64,000 bases of DNA, from contig CAMTDV010000028.1 in the NCBI GenBank assembly GCA_947069175.1, positions 69,610,157 through 69,674,156 of the forward strand. The letters are read 5' to 3'. The notes below the pieces were generated by a model. It saw only the letters and a list, made by a program, of their open reading frames with translations. It was not told where the DNA came from and did no database searches. Below are positions 23,228 through 34,351 of this stretch, piece by piece. The stretch comes from Scalesia atractyloides. Its lineage: Eukaryota > Streptophyta > Magnoliopsida > Asterales > Asteraceae. The position numbers and the translations under genes are program-made. The first letter of the stretch is position 1; the number at the start of each line of letters is the position of its first letter.

Positions 23228-23292
23228 GCAGCATAGTGGTTTTGTGGTGTGTGTGCAACCCGGGGAACCCGGGTTCGATTCCCGGTTCCACC
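23228..23292 (+). other. tRNA-like unit on the opposite strand, element A 3' LTR
   Basis: Box A-like CAGCATAGTGG, then the perfect T-arm CCGGGTTCGATTCCCGG, an acceptor-like TTCCACC and an immediate TTTTT terminator (23293-23297). It is only about 65 nt and the anticodon arm is not recognisable. It points away from the LTR's own transcription unit. Confidence 0.7.
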
Positions 23293-23547
23293 TTTTTATT
23301 TCATTTTCTTTAATTATTTTTATTAAGCCTTTTTAATTGTCTATTAATTATAAATATTTATCATTTAATTGATTATTTACCATATTATTTTATTTTAAAC
23401 ATTGATTATCATTATTTTATACATGAAATATTGTAATGTTGTAATAGTAAATAAAAAAATATAATAAAATAAGCGAACGACGTAAATAAATACACTTTGA
23501 TTGATAAATTGGGCGGGTTTCGAAACCCGATTTACACAAATGTAACA

Positions 23548-24964
23548 GTATCCCCTACTTTTAGAAATTTCGTCCCGAAATTTAAGTAATAGTTGTAACT
23601 GGAAAAAGATGCGAGTATTTTCACGCATTGGTCTTCACGTTCTCAAGTGAACTCGGGTCCTCGTTTTGACTCCCAGCGTACCCTGACGATTGGAATACGA
23701 CTTCAACTCAAACGCTTCTCACCGAAATCCATGATTTCACTGGTCTTTTCAACGAAGTGCATTGATTGATCGACTTGAATATCTTCTAAGGGATATGGAG
23801 GTTTCGCGGCGAGGCACTTTTCAAGTTTGATACGTGGAAGGTGGGATGTATTCTGTTGAGTTCTTCTGGTAGGTCAAGCTTGTAGGCTACAGGACCTACT
23901 CTTTCGAGTATCTTGAAAGGTCCCACGTCACGTGGTGCTAGCTTGCCATTTTGACCAAAAAGAACCACTCCCTTCCACGGTGACACTTTCAAAAGTACTT
24001 GATCACCAACACAAAACTCCAAGGGCTTCCGTCGTTTATCAGCGTAACTCTTTTGACTACTTTGAGCCTAGAAGATTATTTCGAATTTGCAGAATTTTGT
24101 CGGTTGTTTCTTTAATCAGCTCAGGTCCGGTGATTTGCGCTTCACCAATTTCATGCCAACATACTGGAGATCGGCATTTACACCATTTAAAGCTTCAAAA
24201 GGAGCCATACCGATGCTCCAATGATAGCTATTGTTGTACGAAAACTCAACTAATGGTAGATGAGTGTCCCAATTACCTTTGAAGTCTATGACACATGCTC
24301 GTAGCATGTCTTCAAGGGTTTGAATGGTGTGATCAGATTGACCATCAGTTTGAGGGTGAAAGGCAGTGTTGAGGTCTAAACGTGTACCCAAAGCGGATTG
24401 TACGGCTTGCCATGTTCGTGATGTGAAGCGACCGTCTCGATCTGAAATATAACGGTACATCATGATGACTTAGATCTCATTGATATAGATACAAGCTAAC
24501 TTCTCGTTCTTAAAGTCCTCGCGAATTGGAATGAAAGGAGCTGATTTTGTAAGACGATCAATGATTACCCATATGGTGTCATACCCACTGGAGGTGCGAG
24601 GTAACCCGGTAATGAAATCCATGGTTATATTTTCCCACTTCCATACAGGTATCTCGGGTTGGACGAGAAGTCCTGACGGTCTCTGATGTTCAGCTTTAAC
24701 TTTGGAGCATGTAAGGCACTTGGAAACAAAAACAGCGATGCCCTTTTTCATGCCAGGCCACCAGTAGGTGTATCGTAAGTCTTGATACATCTTATCGGCT
24801 CCTTGTTGTATAGAGTATCGTGTTTTGTGTGCTTCATTCATGAGGAAATCACGAAGGTTGTCGTGATTGAGTATCCAAATACGGTTTAAAGTAGTAAATA
24901 ATACCATCGGATTTGGTTTCGATTTTGAGTTCAGCTCCACAAGACAGCTCATCGCGTCCGTCAT
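23548..24964 (-). pseudogene. Element A integrase region, broken
   Basis: From right to left: the zinc region HKTRYSIQQGADKMYQ...CLTC, in which the second zinc His is replaced by Gln; the catalytic core with MDFITGLP (first Asp) and SDRDGRF (second Asp); HPQTDGQSDHTIQ, in which the third acidic residue is Asp instead of Glu; then GPFKILERVGPVAYKLDLPEEL and a C-terminal part. Frames break near 24465, 24110 and 23790. Integrase inserts the element's cDNA into chromosomes; this copy is inactive. Confidence 0.88.
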
Positions 24965-26465
24965 TTTCCGTTACAGAAGTATGTTGAGCTGCCCGAATTC
25001 GATCTTTGATATCGGTTACAATTTGAGAACATAGAAGTTGAATGGTATTTGCATAACCCTTTCGACTGAGTGTATCAGGTACCACGTTTGCGTTGCCAGG
25101 ATGATATCGAATCTCACAGTCGTAATCAATGAGGAGTTCGACCCATCGTTGTTGCCTCATGTTCAACTCTTTTTGATTAAAGATATGTTGAAGACTCTTG
25201 TGGTCAGTGTATATCTCACACTTGGTGCCATAAGATTCTGTCTCCTATCTTCAAAGCGAACACGACTGCTCCAAGTTCTAGGTCGTGAGTGGTATAATTT
25301 TTCTCATGCACTTTTAGTTGCCTAGAGGCATAGGCTATCACCTTTCCTCTTTGCATCAGAACACAGCCTAACCCTTGCCCTGACGCGTCGCAATAAACAA
25401 CAAAGTCTTCGCAACCCTCAGGGAGTGTAAGAATAGGTGCATCACAAAGCTTTTGCTTCAAAGTTTGGAAAGCCTCCTCTTGCTTGAGTCCCCAAATAAA
25501 GGGTTTTCCCTTGTGAGTCAAGGCCTGAGTGGAACAGCGATACGAGAGAAATTGGCAATGAAGCGTCGATAATAACCAGCCAAGCCAAGAAATGACCTAA
25601 CTTCGGTAGGAGTACGGTGGCGCTGCCATTCTTGTACTACCTTGATTTTTGAAGGGTCGACATGAATCCCTTTGTTATTAACGACATGACCAGGAAATTG
25701 TACCTCCTTTAACCAGAACTCACATTTCGAGAACTTCGCATAAATCTTTTCAGTCCTCAAGAGTGTAAGAATGAGTCGAAGATGTCGCTCATGGTCGGAT
25801 TTTGGCTTGGAGTAGATAAGAATATCGTCCATGAAAACTATGACAAAACGGTCAAGATAGGGTTTGCATACCCTATTCATCAAATCCATGAAGACGGCAG
25901 GAGCATTGGTTAACCCGAAAGGCATAACCATGAACTCGTAATGACCATAACGAGTTCGAAAGGGCAGTTTTTGGAATATCTTCTTGTGACCCTAAGCTGA
26001 TGATAACCAAACGAAGGTTTTGGTCTTGAAGTTGGTACTAAAAGGTCATCAATAGGGGCAATGGATAGCGATTCTTAACAGTCAATTTGTTGAGTTCTCT
26101 AATCAATGCACATGCGAAATGTTCCATCTTTCTTCTTTACAAAAAGAACAGGTGCACCCCAAGGCGACGAGCTAGGACGTATGAATCCTTTGTTAGTCAG
26201 CTCTTGCAGCTACTAGCCAACTCTTGTATCTCTGATGGGGCTAACCTATAGGGAGATTTCGTGACTGGTGTAGCACCAGCACAAGATCGATTCGAAATTT
26301 GACTTCTCGCATAGGAGGAAGTCCTGAAACGTCGCCGGGAAAAACTTGAGGAAATTCTTTCACGATTGGAATATCTTCGAGCTTCTTTCCTTGCCTTCCT
26401 TCTTGACGATGTGAGCTAGAAACGCGACGTAATCCTTGCGAAGATATCTTCGAGCTTGAAGACAT
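24849..26465 (-). pseudogene. Element A reverse transcriptase and RNase H, broken
   Basis: RT spans about 25520-26465: PQVFPGDVSGLPPMREVKF at the start, a damaged central part (25930-26240), then VMPFGLTNAP and the catalytic FMDDILIYS near 25825. RNase H follows: FVVYCDASGQGLGCVL (about 25390), KNYTTHDLELGAVVFALK (about 25270) and the RYHPGNANVVPDTLSRK end (about 25070). At least four frame breaks are present. Confidence 0.88.
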
Positions 26466-26572
26466 GACATCATTTGAGCCCTTTTGAAGAGTTTCTCCAA
26501 GATACGTAGAGTCTGACCATCGGTGAGAGGAATACGAATGAACTTTTCATGGCACACTACTTCGGCGTGACG

Positions 26573-27052
26573 CTAGCTGAGCCAGTCCATACCGATGATA
26601 ACATCGAAACTTCCCAATTTCATAGGAATAAGATCAATCGAGAAATCGTGGTCATTTAGAGTAAGAGTACAATCACGTATTATTGAATTTAACGAAATGG
26701 GTTCTCCATCAGCGACTTCCACCGTGATCGATTCAGCAAGACTAGCGCGAGGTAGGTCGAGAATAGATCCGAATTCTAAAGATACAAAACTCTTATCCGC
26801 ACCAGTATCGAATAATATGGATGCATAACTACTATTTACGAGAAACGTACCGTTGACCACATTGTTGTCAGCCCTTGCTTGGTTGGCGTTGATATTGAAA
26901 GCCCTTCCTCTAGCAGGTGGGTGAGCTTGATTAGCTTGGTTCACCGGGTTTGCTTGGGCTTGGTCATTGATGATGTTCACCAGGCGTGGGCAAGTAGTTC
27001 GGAAGTGGTTTGGGTCACCACAGTTAAAACAGGCTCTTATGGGTTGCATCAT
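26573..27052 (-). pseudogene. Element A gag zinc knuckle and protease
   Basis: One open stretch carries the CCHC knuckle CFNCGDPNHFRTTC at its start and the aspartic protease ASILFDTGADKSFVSLEF about 60 residues later, with the flap-side end MKLGSFDVIIGMDWLS. It is uninterrupted for 159 codons, the best-preserved part of element A. It corresponds to the junction between Gag and Pol in the polyprotein. Confidence 0.9.
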
Positions 27053-27451
27053 GGGGTAGTTGGGTTGGTAGTAAGGTTGGGCTATGGGTTGGGCAGGTGG
27101 TAAAAGTAAGGGTTATTGGGCTTGGCCCACCATTTGGTTTTGAGTTTGGGCTGGAGGCTGATTGCGGTTTGATCGTTGGAGTGCACGGCAAGTTTGGATA
27201 GTGTGACCTGCACGGCCACAACTTGTGCAGTATTGGCAATGGTTCTCAGGAGGGTGATGGTATTGGCAGCGGTTACATTTTGGGTGTGGACCAGTGTATG
27301 GCTTTTTGAATGGTGCGGCTGGAGGGGCGACTTGTGTGATTGGAGCAGCAGTGATAGAAGGGTTGGTTTGTGTGACGGCGAAGTTCTTGCCATTTCGCTT
27401 TCTTTTACCAGCGAACTATGAGGATGAGCCTGATTGGGTTGGAGTTGGGGC
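27053..27451 (-). pseudogene. Element A gag C-terminal part, cut by element B
   Basis: A second Cys/His cluster CTSCGRAGHTIQTC is read near 27190-27240, with CNRCQYHH just before it. Upstream is a Pro/Ala/Thr-rich region. The reading ends at 27451 where B inserted after the duplicated TTCAA; the missing upstream part continues at 35737. Confidence 0.85.
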
Positions 27452-27456
27452 TTCAA

Positions 27457-28835
27457 TGTCACACCCCGACCCGCAGCGGAATAAAAGTCGGGGCGTGATT
27501 GGGTTATCACCAAAAACTCATGATATTTACTAATAAGTTTCATATTTATTAAATTCAAATTTACTTCAAATATCCAGCACAAATACCAACAAACACAAAC
27601 ATTAAACCAACGATTGTTCCAAACGAAATAAATTATTTTTCTAAGGCCATCCTATGTGTTTCTTTCCTCCACTTGTTCACCTGTATCATGCGTAAAACAG
27701 AACATTTGGGTCAACAAAAGTTGGCGAGTGAACCTTAATAAAACATTTAAGTAATTTATATAGTTGTTTAAATACAATTGTGCATGAATCATATGTGAAC
27801 AGATGTATATATATAACCAATTACAAACCACACTGAATGAACACATGACATGATGTATGATGTAATTGAGATCAAGGCTCAATCAGACGGAGCCGATCTA
27901 ATAGGGCACCTGATGCTCAACCCGTATCCCACGAGGAACTGATTGGCCTAATGAAATGATTGCACTGAAATGATGAAATGTAACCAAATAACAACTATAC
28001 ACATTTTGTCACGAAATGATATTAGCACAAGTGTTAAATAAAAATAGATTGTACGACACATGATACACCCCAAAACATGATTAAAATGGGAATTTGTAGA
28101 GATTCACTCACATTGGGTGCGTATTCTTGAGTGGTAATGAGAGTGCACGAGTTGTGGGTTTAACCGGGGAAGGAGTACTAACTCGTGTTGAAGAACACTT
28201 TAGGAACTCAAGATAGGAGGCTTCCAAAAGTTGGAAACAAGCTCCAAGAAGGATACAAAGAAGAACTTCACACTTTGCTTTGAAGTGTTTTGAAGTGGTG
28301 TGAAAAAAATGGAAAAATCATGGGGTATTTATAGTATTTTAGGATTAAGGAGGTGATGACAAGTGTCCTCAAGTGTGGATTAGTGTCCTAACATGTTTCA
28401 ACACCATATTAAGTGTGGCAAAGTGAGTGCTAGGTGTCAAAAATTGGAGATAGGTGGCAAACTTGGTGAAGAAGCAAAAATATTTATTATATTTTGACAT
28501 TTTTGGCCCTTGGACTTGTATTTTCACTTGTTTGCCATTTTAACCCCTTTAACCTAATATTTAGGTTATATAAAGGTTTTAAGACATGTGTAACTTGGAT
28601 TAGGCCCGAAAATGTCGTGGATGTCGGCTCGTTCGGTTGTACGGTTACGCGTTTCGCAAAATAAGTAATATTAATGTTAATTCATTAAGGTTATTTCCAT
28701 TATTATTTTTTTATATAAGAAATATTTTAATCCCTTAAGCAATATTAAAGAAGAAAATAACCGAACGCCATAAATTCATATACTTGATTGATAGTTTGGG
28801 GCGGTTTTCGAAACCCGATTTACACAAATGTTACA
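27457..28835 (-). repeat. Element B 3' LTR
   Basis: Starts TGTCACACCCCGACCCGC and ends AATGTTACA. The minus-strand TATA box CTATAAATACCCC is at 28328-28340. It matches 34352-35736 closely, and many of the differences are one-base indels. A purine tract (AAAAGTAGGGGACAC on minus) adjoins it at 28836-28850. Confidence 0.94.
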
Positions 28836-28869
28836 GTGTCCCCTACTTTTAGAAATTTCGTCCCGAAAT

Positions 28870-30140
28870 TTAAGTAGTAGTTGTAACCGGAAAAAGGTGC
28901 GAGTATTTCTCACGCATTGTGTCTTCACGTTCCCAAGTGAACTCGGGGCCTCGTTTTGACTCCCAACGCACCCTGACGATTGGAATACGACTTCGCCTTA
29001 AACGCTTCTCACCGAAATCCATGATTTCTACTGGTTTTTCAATGAAGTGCATTGATTCATCGACTTGAATGTCTTCTAGAGGGATATGGAGGTTTTCGTC
29101 GGCGAGGCACTTTTTGAAGTTTGATACGTGGAAGGTGGGATGTATTATGTTGAGTTCTTCTGGTAGGTCAAGCTTGTAGGCTACAGGACCTACTCTTTCG
29201 AGTATCTTGAAAGGTCCTACGTAACGTGGTGCTAGCTTGCCCTTTTGACAAAACGAACCACTCCCTTCCACGGTGATACTTCCAAAAGTACTTGGTTACC
29301 AACACAAAACTCCAAGGGCTTTTGTCGTTTGTCAGCATAACTCTTTTGACGACTTCGAGCCGCTAGAAGATTGTTTCGAATTTGCAGGATTTTGTCGATT
29401 GTTTCTTGAATCAACTCGGGTCCGGTGATTTGCGCTTCACCAATTTCGTGCCAACTTACTGGGGATCGGCGTTTACGACCATATAAGGCTTCAAAGGGAG
29501 CCATACCGATACTTGAATGATAGCTATTGTTGTACGAAAATTCCACTAGCGGTAGATGAGCGTCCCAATTCCCTTTGAAGTCGATGACACATGCTCGAAG
29601 CATGTCTTCAAGGGTTTGGATGGTGCGCTCAGATTGACCGTCAGTTTGAGGATGGAAGGCAGTGCTGAGGTCTAAACGTGTACCAAAAGCGGTTGTACGG
29701 CCCGCCATGTTCGTGACTGAAACGACCATCATGGTCTGAAATGATGCTTAACGGTACACCATGACGGCTTACGATCTCGCTGATGTAGATACGAGCTAAT
29801 TTCTCGTTCTTGAAGTCCTCGCGAATTGGAATGAAGTGAGCTGATTTTGTAAGACAATCAATGATTACCCATATGGTGTCATACCCACTTGAGGTGCGAG
29901 GTAACCCGGTAATGAAGTCCATGGTTATGTTTTCCCACTTCCATACAGGTATCTCGGGTTGGACAAGAAGTCTGAAGGTCTTTGATGTTCAGCTTTCACT
30001 TTGGAGCATGTAAGGCACTTGGAAACAAGAACAACGATATCCTTCTTCATTCCAGGCCACCAGTAGGTGTATCGTAGGTCTTGATACATCTTGTCGGCTC
30101 CTGGATGTACAGAGTATCGTGTTTTGTGTGCCTCATTCAT
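28870..30140 (-). pseudogene. Element B integrase with chromodomain-like C-terminus
   Basis: The zinc region HKTRYSVHPGADKMYQ...CLTC keeps both His. The core has MDFITGLP (about 29910) and a second Asp in SDHDGRF (about 29730). The catalytic Glu is intact in HPQTDGQSERTIQ (about 29635). The C-terminal open frame (28870-29271) ends RIPIVRVRWESKRGPEFTW then EREDTMREKYSHLF, which resembles the chromodomain of Tekay/Del chromoviruses that steers insertion to heterochromatin. Frame shifts near 29925, 29720 and 29240 break it. Confidence 0.9.
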
Positions 30141-30266
30141 GAGGAATCACGAAGGTTGTCGCGATCGGGAATCCAAATACGGTTTAAATAGTACAGAATA
30201 CCATCGGATTTGGTTTGATTTTGAGTTCGGCTCCACACGACAGCTCATCGCTTACGTCATTTTCCG

Positions 30267-31931
30267 TTACGAAATATGTTGAGCTGCCCGTATTCGATCT
30301 TTTATGTCGGTTACAATTTGCGAACATAGAAGATGAATGGAATTCCACACATCCCTTTCGATTGAGTGATCAGCCACAACATTCGCCTTGCCCGGATGAT
30401 ATCGAATCTCACAGTCATAATCATTGAGGAGTTCGACCCATCTTCGTTGCCTCATGTTCAACTCTTTTTTATTGAAGATATGTTGGAGACTCTTGTGGTC
30501 AGTGTATATTTCACACTTGGTACCATAGAGATAATGTCTCCATATCTTGAGAGCGAACACGACGCTCCAAGTTCCAGGTCGTGGGTGGTGTAATTCTTCT
30601 CATGTACTTTGAGTTGCCTAGAGGCATAGGCTATAACCTTTTCTCTTTGCATCAGTACACAGCTTAGACCTTGCCCTGACGCGTCGCAATAAACCATAAA
30701 GTCTTCACAACCCTCAGGGAGTGTAAGGATAGGTGCGTCACAAAGCTTTTGCTTTAAAGTTTGGAAGGCCTGCTCTTGCTTGGGTCCCCAAATGAAGGGT
30801 TTTCCCTTGTGAGTCAAGGTCGTGAGTGGAACGGCGATACGAGAAAAATTGGCAATGAAGCGTCGATAATATCCAGCCAAGCCAAGAATTGACCTAACTT
30901 CGGTAGGAGTGCGTGGCGCTTGCCATTCTTGTACTGCCTTGATTTTTGAAGGGTCGACATGAATTCCTTTGTCATTAACTACATGACCAAGAAATTGTAC
31001 CTCTTTCAACCAGAATTCACATTTTGAAAACTTAGCGTAAAGCTTTTCAGTCTTCAAAAGTGTAAGGATAAGCCGAAGATGTCGCTCATGATCGGATTTT
31101 GACTTGGATTAGATAAGGATGTCATCAATGAAGACTATGACAAAACGGTCGAGATAGGGTTTGCATACCCTATTCATCAAATCCATGAAGACAGCGGGGG
31201 CGTTGGTTAACCCGAAGGCATAACCATGAACTATTAATGACCATAACGAGTTCGAAAGACAGTTTTTGGAATATCTTCTTAGCGCACCCTAAGGTGATGA
31301 TAACCAGAACGAAGGTCGATTTTGGAAAAAAGGTGGCACCTTGAAGTTGGTCTAGCAGGTCATCAATACGAGGCAAAGGATAGCGGTTTTTAACAATCAA
31401 CTTGTTGAGTTCTCTATAGTCAATGCACATGCGAAATGTTGCATCCTTCTTCTTCACAAAAAGAACAGGTGCACCCCAAGGCATGAGCTAGGACGTATGA
31501 ATCCTTTGTCAGTCAGCTCTTGCAGCTGACTGGCCAGCTCTTGCATTTCCGATGGGGCTAACCTATAAAGAGATTTTGCGACTGGTGTAGCACCAGGTAC
31601 AAGATCGATTCGAAATTCAACTTCTCGCACAGGAGGAAGTCCTGAAACGTCGCCGGGAAATACTTGAGATTGGAATATCTTCGAGCTTCCTTTCTTTGCC
31701 TTCCTTCTTGACGATGTGAGTTAGAAACGCGACGTAATCCTTGCGAAGGTATCTTCGAGCTTGAAGGCGTGACATCAATTTGAGCCCTTTCGAAGGAGTT
31801 TCTCCAAAGATACGTAGTGTCTGACTGTCGGCGAGAGGAATACGAATGAACTTTTCATGGCACACCACTTTCGGTGTGATGCTGGCTGAACCAGTCCATA
31901 CCAATGATAACATCGAAACTTCCAACTTCAT
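30267..31931 (-). pseudogene. Element B reverse transcriptase and RNase H
   Basis: RT begins near 31640 and contains MPWGAPVLFVKKKDATFRMC and IDYRELNKL (31484-31400). The catalytic FIDD near 31115-31130 is followed by ILI and then an in-frame TAA where related copies read Tyr. A long intact stretch (30458-31057) covers the RT connection and the first half of RNase H with DFMVYCDASGQG. The second half (30267-30560) has EIYTDHKSLQHIF and YHPGKANVVADH. The in-frame stop just after the active site is a clear inactivating change. Confidence 0.9.
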
Positions 31932-32428
31932 AGGGATGAGTCAATCAAGAAATCGTGATCGTTTAGAGTAAGAGTACAATCACGTATAATAGAATTTAAT
32001 GAAATGGGTTCTCCGTCAGCAACTTCCACCGTGATTGATTTGGCGAGACTAACACGCAGTAAGTCGAGAATAGATTCGAATTCTAGAGATACAAAGCTCT
32101 TTCCGCACCAGTATCGAATAATATGGATGCATAACTACCATTTGCGAGAAACGTATCGTTGACCGCATTGTTGTCAGCCCTTGCTTGGTTGGGTTGATAT
32201 TGAAAGCCCTTCCTCTGGCAGGTGGAGGAGCTTGTTATCTTGGTTCACCGGGTTTGCTTGGGCTTGGGCATTGATGATGTTTACTAGGCGTGGGCAAGTA
32301 TTCTGAAGTGGTTTGGGTCCCCACAGTTAAAACAAGCTCTTAGGGTTGCACATGGGGTAATTGGGTTGGTAGTAAGGTTGGGCTATGGGTTGGGCAAGGT
32401 GGTAGAAGTAAGGGTTGTTGGGCTTGGC
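31932..32428 (-). pseudogene. Element B zinc knuckle and protease region, frameshifted
   Basis: CFNCGDPNHF (near 32325) loses its frame one base later, before the last Cys. The protease site ILFDTGA is at about 32110-32140, but one base is missing directly after it compared with element A, so DKSFVS is lost. Confidence 0.83.
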
Positions 32429-33514
32429 TCACCATTTGGTTTTGGTTTGGGCTGAGGCTGATTGCGGTTTGATCGTTGGAGTGTACGGCAAAGTTTGGAT
32501 AGTGTGACCTGCACAGGCCACAACTTGTGCAATTTGGCAAGGGTTCTCAGGAGGGATGGTATTGGCAACGGTTACACTTTGGGTGTGGGCCAGTGTATGG
32601 CCTTTTGAATGGTGCGGCTGGAGGGGCGACTTGGGAGTGATTGGAGCAGCAGTGATGAGAGAGTTGGTTTGGGTGACGGCAAAGTTCTTGCCATTTCGCT
32701 TCCTCCTTACCAGCAAACTTTGAGGAGGAACCAGATGGGGTTGGAGTTGGGGTTTCAACAGTCGTTCTCTTCTTCTCATCTTTAAAATCGCCATTTCGAA
32801 TGCGATTTTCCGTAAGTTCCATAGCTAATTCCATTGCGGCTTCGAGTGTTGAGGGTGAAGTGCTTAAAACCGAATCTTGGATTTTTAGGGGAGGCCTCAA
32901 TATAGTGCTCGATTAAGCGGTATAATGGGGTGAACAGGCTGGGAACCATCTGGTTCAATTCAAGAAACCTCTTGTTGTAGAGGTGTGATCCCCTTCCTTT
33001 TGCTTTAGAGAATATAATTCATCTTCAAGCTTTTTGATCTCGCTTCTAGTGCAGAAGCGTCTTGTCATTATTTCTCTCAATTCCTCCCATGATAAGGCCA
33101 TGGCATCTTCCACACCCCGCTTACCTTTTTCCGTGTTCCACCAGGTAAGGGCTACTCCAAACAATCTTCCAGTTGGTAACGTACCTTGCGATCCTCAGGA
33201 CAGTCGCAATTGAGAAAAGTGTTTTCCATCTCCTTAAACCAGTGGAGGAGAGCGGTGACACCTTCAGTCCCTTCATATTTTGGGGGATCGCAAGACTTAA
33301 AGTGTTTGTAGGTGCATTTAGTGGTTTTGGGAGGAGGGTTGGCGACGTTTTGGCCTTCTTGGTTTGGAGGGTTGATGGGATTTGCGGTGAGAGCTTGTTG
33401 AACTTGTAGTACGATGTCAGGAAGTATCGCAGCCATTTGTTGAGCAATTTGTGTGGCCATGCATTCGCTTGACCTTCCTGACCTTCTACCTCCTCTTAAG
33501 TGTCTAGCAGGCAT
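32429..33514 (-). pseudogene. Element B gag, frameshifted
   Basis: Start MPARHLRGGRRSGRSS at 33514. The retrotransposon gag domain follows: CDPPKYEGTEGVTALLHWF (about 33270), LTWWNTEKGKRG (about 33130) and REIMTRRFCTRSEIKKLE. The C-terminal part has a basic and Pro-rich stretch and CNRC and Cys/His clusters (32510-32600). There are several shifts, near 33150, 32950 and 32550. The matching start in element A is at 47265. Confidence 0.87.
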
Positions 33515-34336
33515 CTATAGGAATATATGTAGGGAGATTGTGAGTTTGAGAATTTTCTAGGTGTCATGTGTTGTAAAAAGAATGAAAACAACATTTATAA
33601 ATAACTGAAAATAACTTAACTGAATCCATAGGATGTCTTGAAGTTGCTCATGTTTGGGCCGTCCAAATGTCTCCCATACCATAGCCTGTATAGTCATGTG
33701 GGCCCCCATGACTATTGGGCTTAGTAGGGTTCACATTGGTGTCGGCTGGTTAACACTCGCATCACCCGAATGAAAACCGTAAAACATGATTGCGAGATGT
33801 AAGGTCGGAGGGTGTCCAGGTGTAGAAACAATGACAGCTCAAAGTGGGATTAGTTCACACGACGTTTGGTATATCATGCTTTGGCCTAATAGGTCTTTCG
33901 TACTCTCATCGTTAGTCCCCAGGTAGGCAAACTGGTCCTTTATTTTGATTTATACGAATGCCAAGCCTAGACAGGACGTTCCGACTACCGTACTCGTACC
34001 CTTCCAGTTACTACATGCCCGTCGTGAAAACTCACTTTGATGTGATTTGAAAAATATGAAAACATTGCAAAAATCTTTGAAAAAAATCATGGAAATTGTG
34101 AAATCGTGAGGTGTGTGCTTTCATAGATATGATATGTTATGAGGATATGAACTATGATGAGCATCGCATATTAACATGTACTTGCGAGAGTGCTTGCATA
34201 ATATTATGCGTGAAAATAAACATGAAAATATAAACATCATGAATTTTGCATGTAACACATAAACAATAAAAATCTAATCAACTATAGTATAGGCTCTAAG
34301 GGTCTAATAACCTATCCTATATCCCTATAGTCACAA
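33515..34336 (-). other. Element B 5' leader
   Basis: About 0.8 kb of non-coding sequence between primer site and gag. It is nearly the same in element A (47266-48082), including the GACGTTCCGACTACC segment. No open frame is seen on the sense strand. Confidence 0.75.
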
Positions 34337-34348
34337 GCTCTGATACCA
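34337..34348 (-). other. Element B primer-binding site (initiator-Met type)
   Basis: TGGTATCAGAGC on the minus strand, three bases from the LTR end. Confidence 0.9.
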
Positions 34349-34351
34349 ACC

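Larger units (their letters stand above)
21344..23547 (-). repeat. Element A 3' LTR, lacking its outer 82 bp
   Basis: It aligns with 48180-50359 of the 5' LTR to its end at TGTAACA. A TATA box (CTATAAATACCGC on minus) is at 23004-23010. Three tRNA-like modules are at 22280-22691 and an opposite-strand unit at 23228-23292. Confidence 0.9.

Noticed and set aside
20813..23547. A single 2.7-kb LTR or solo LTR
   Set aside because: Comparison with 59459-62875 and 48098-50359 shows it is two different LTRs joined at about 21343.
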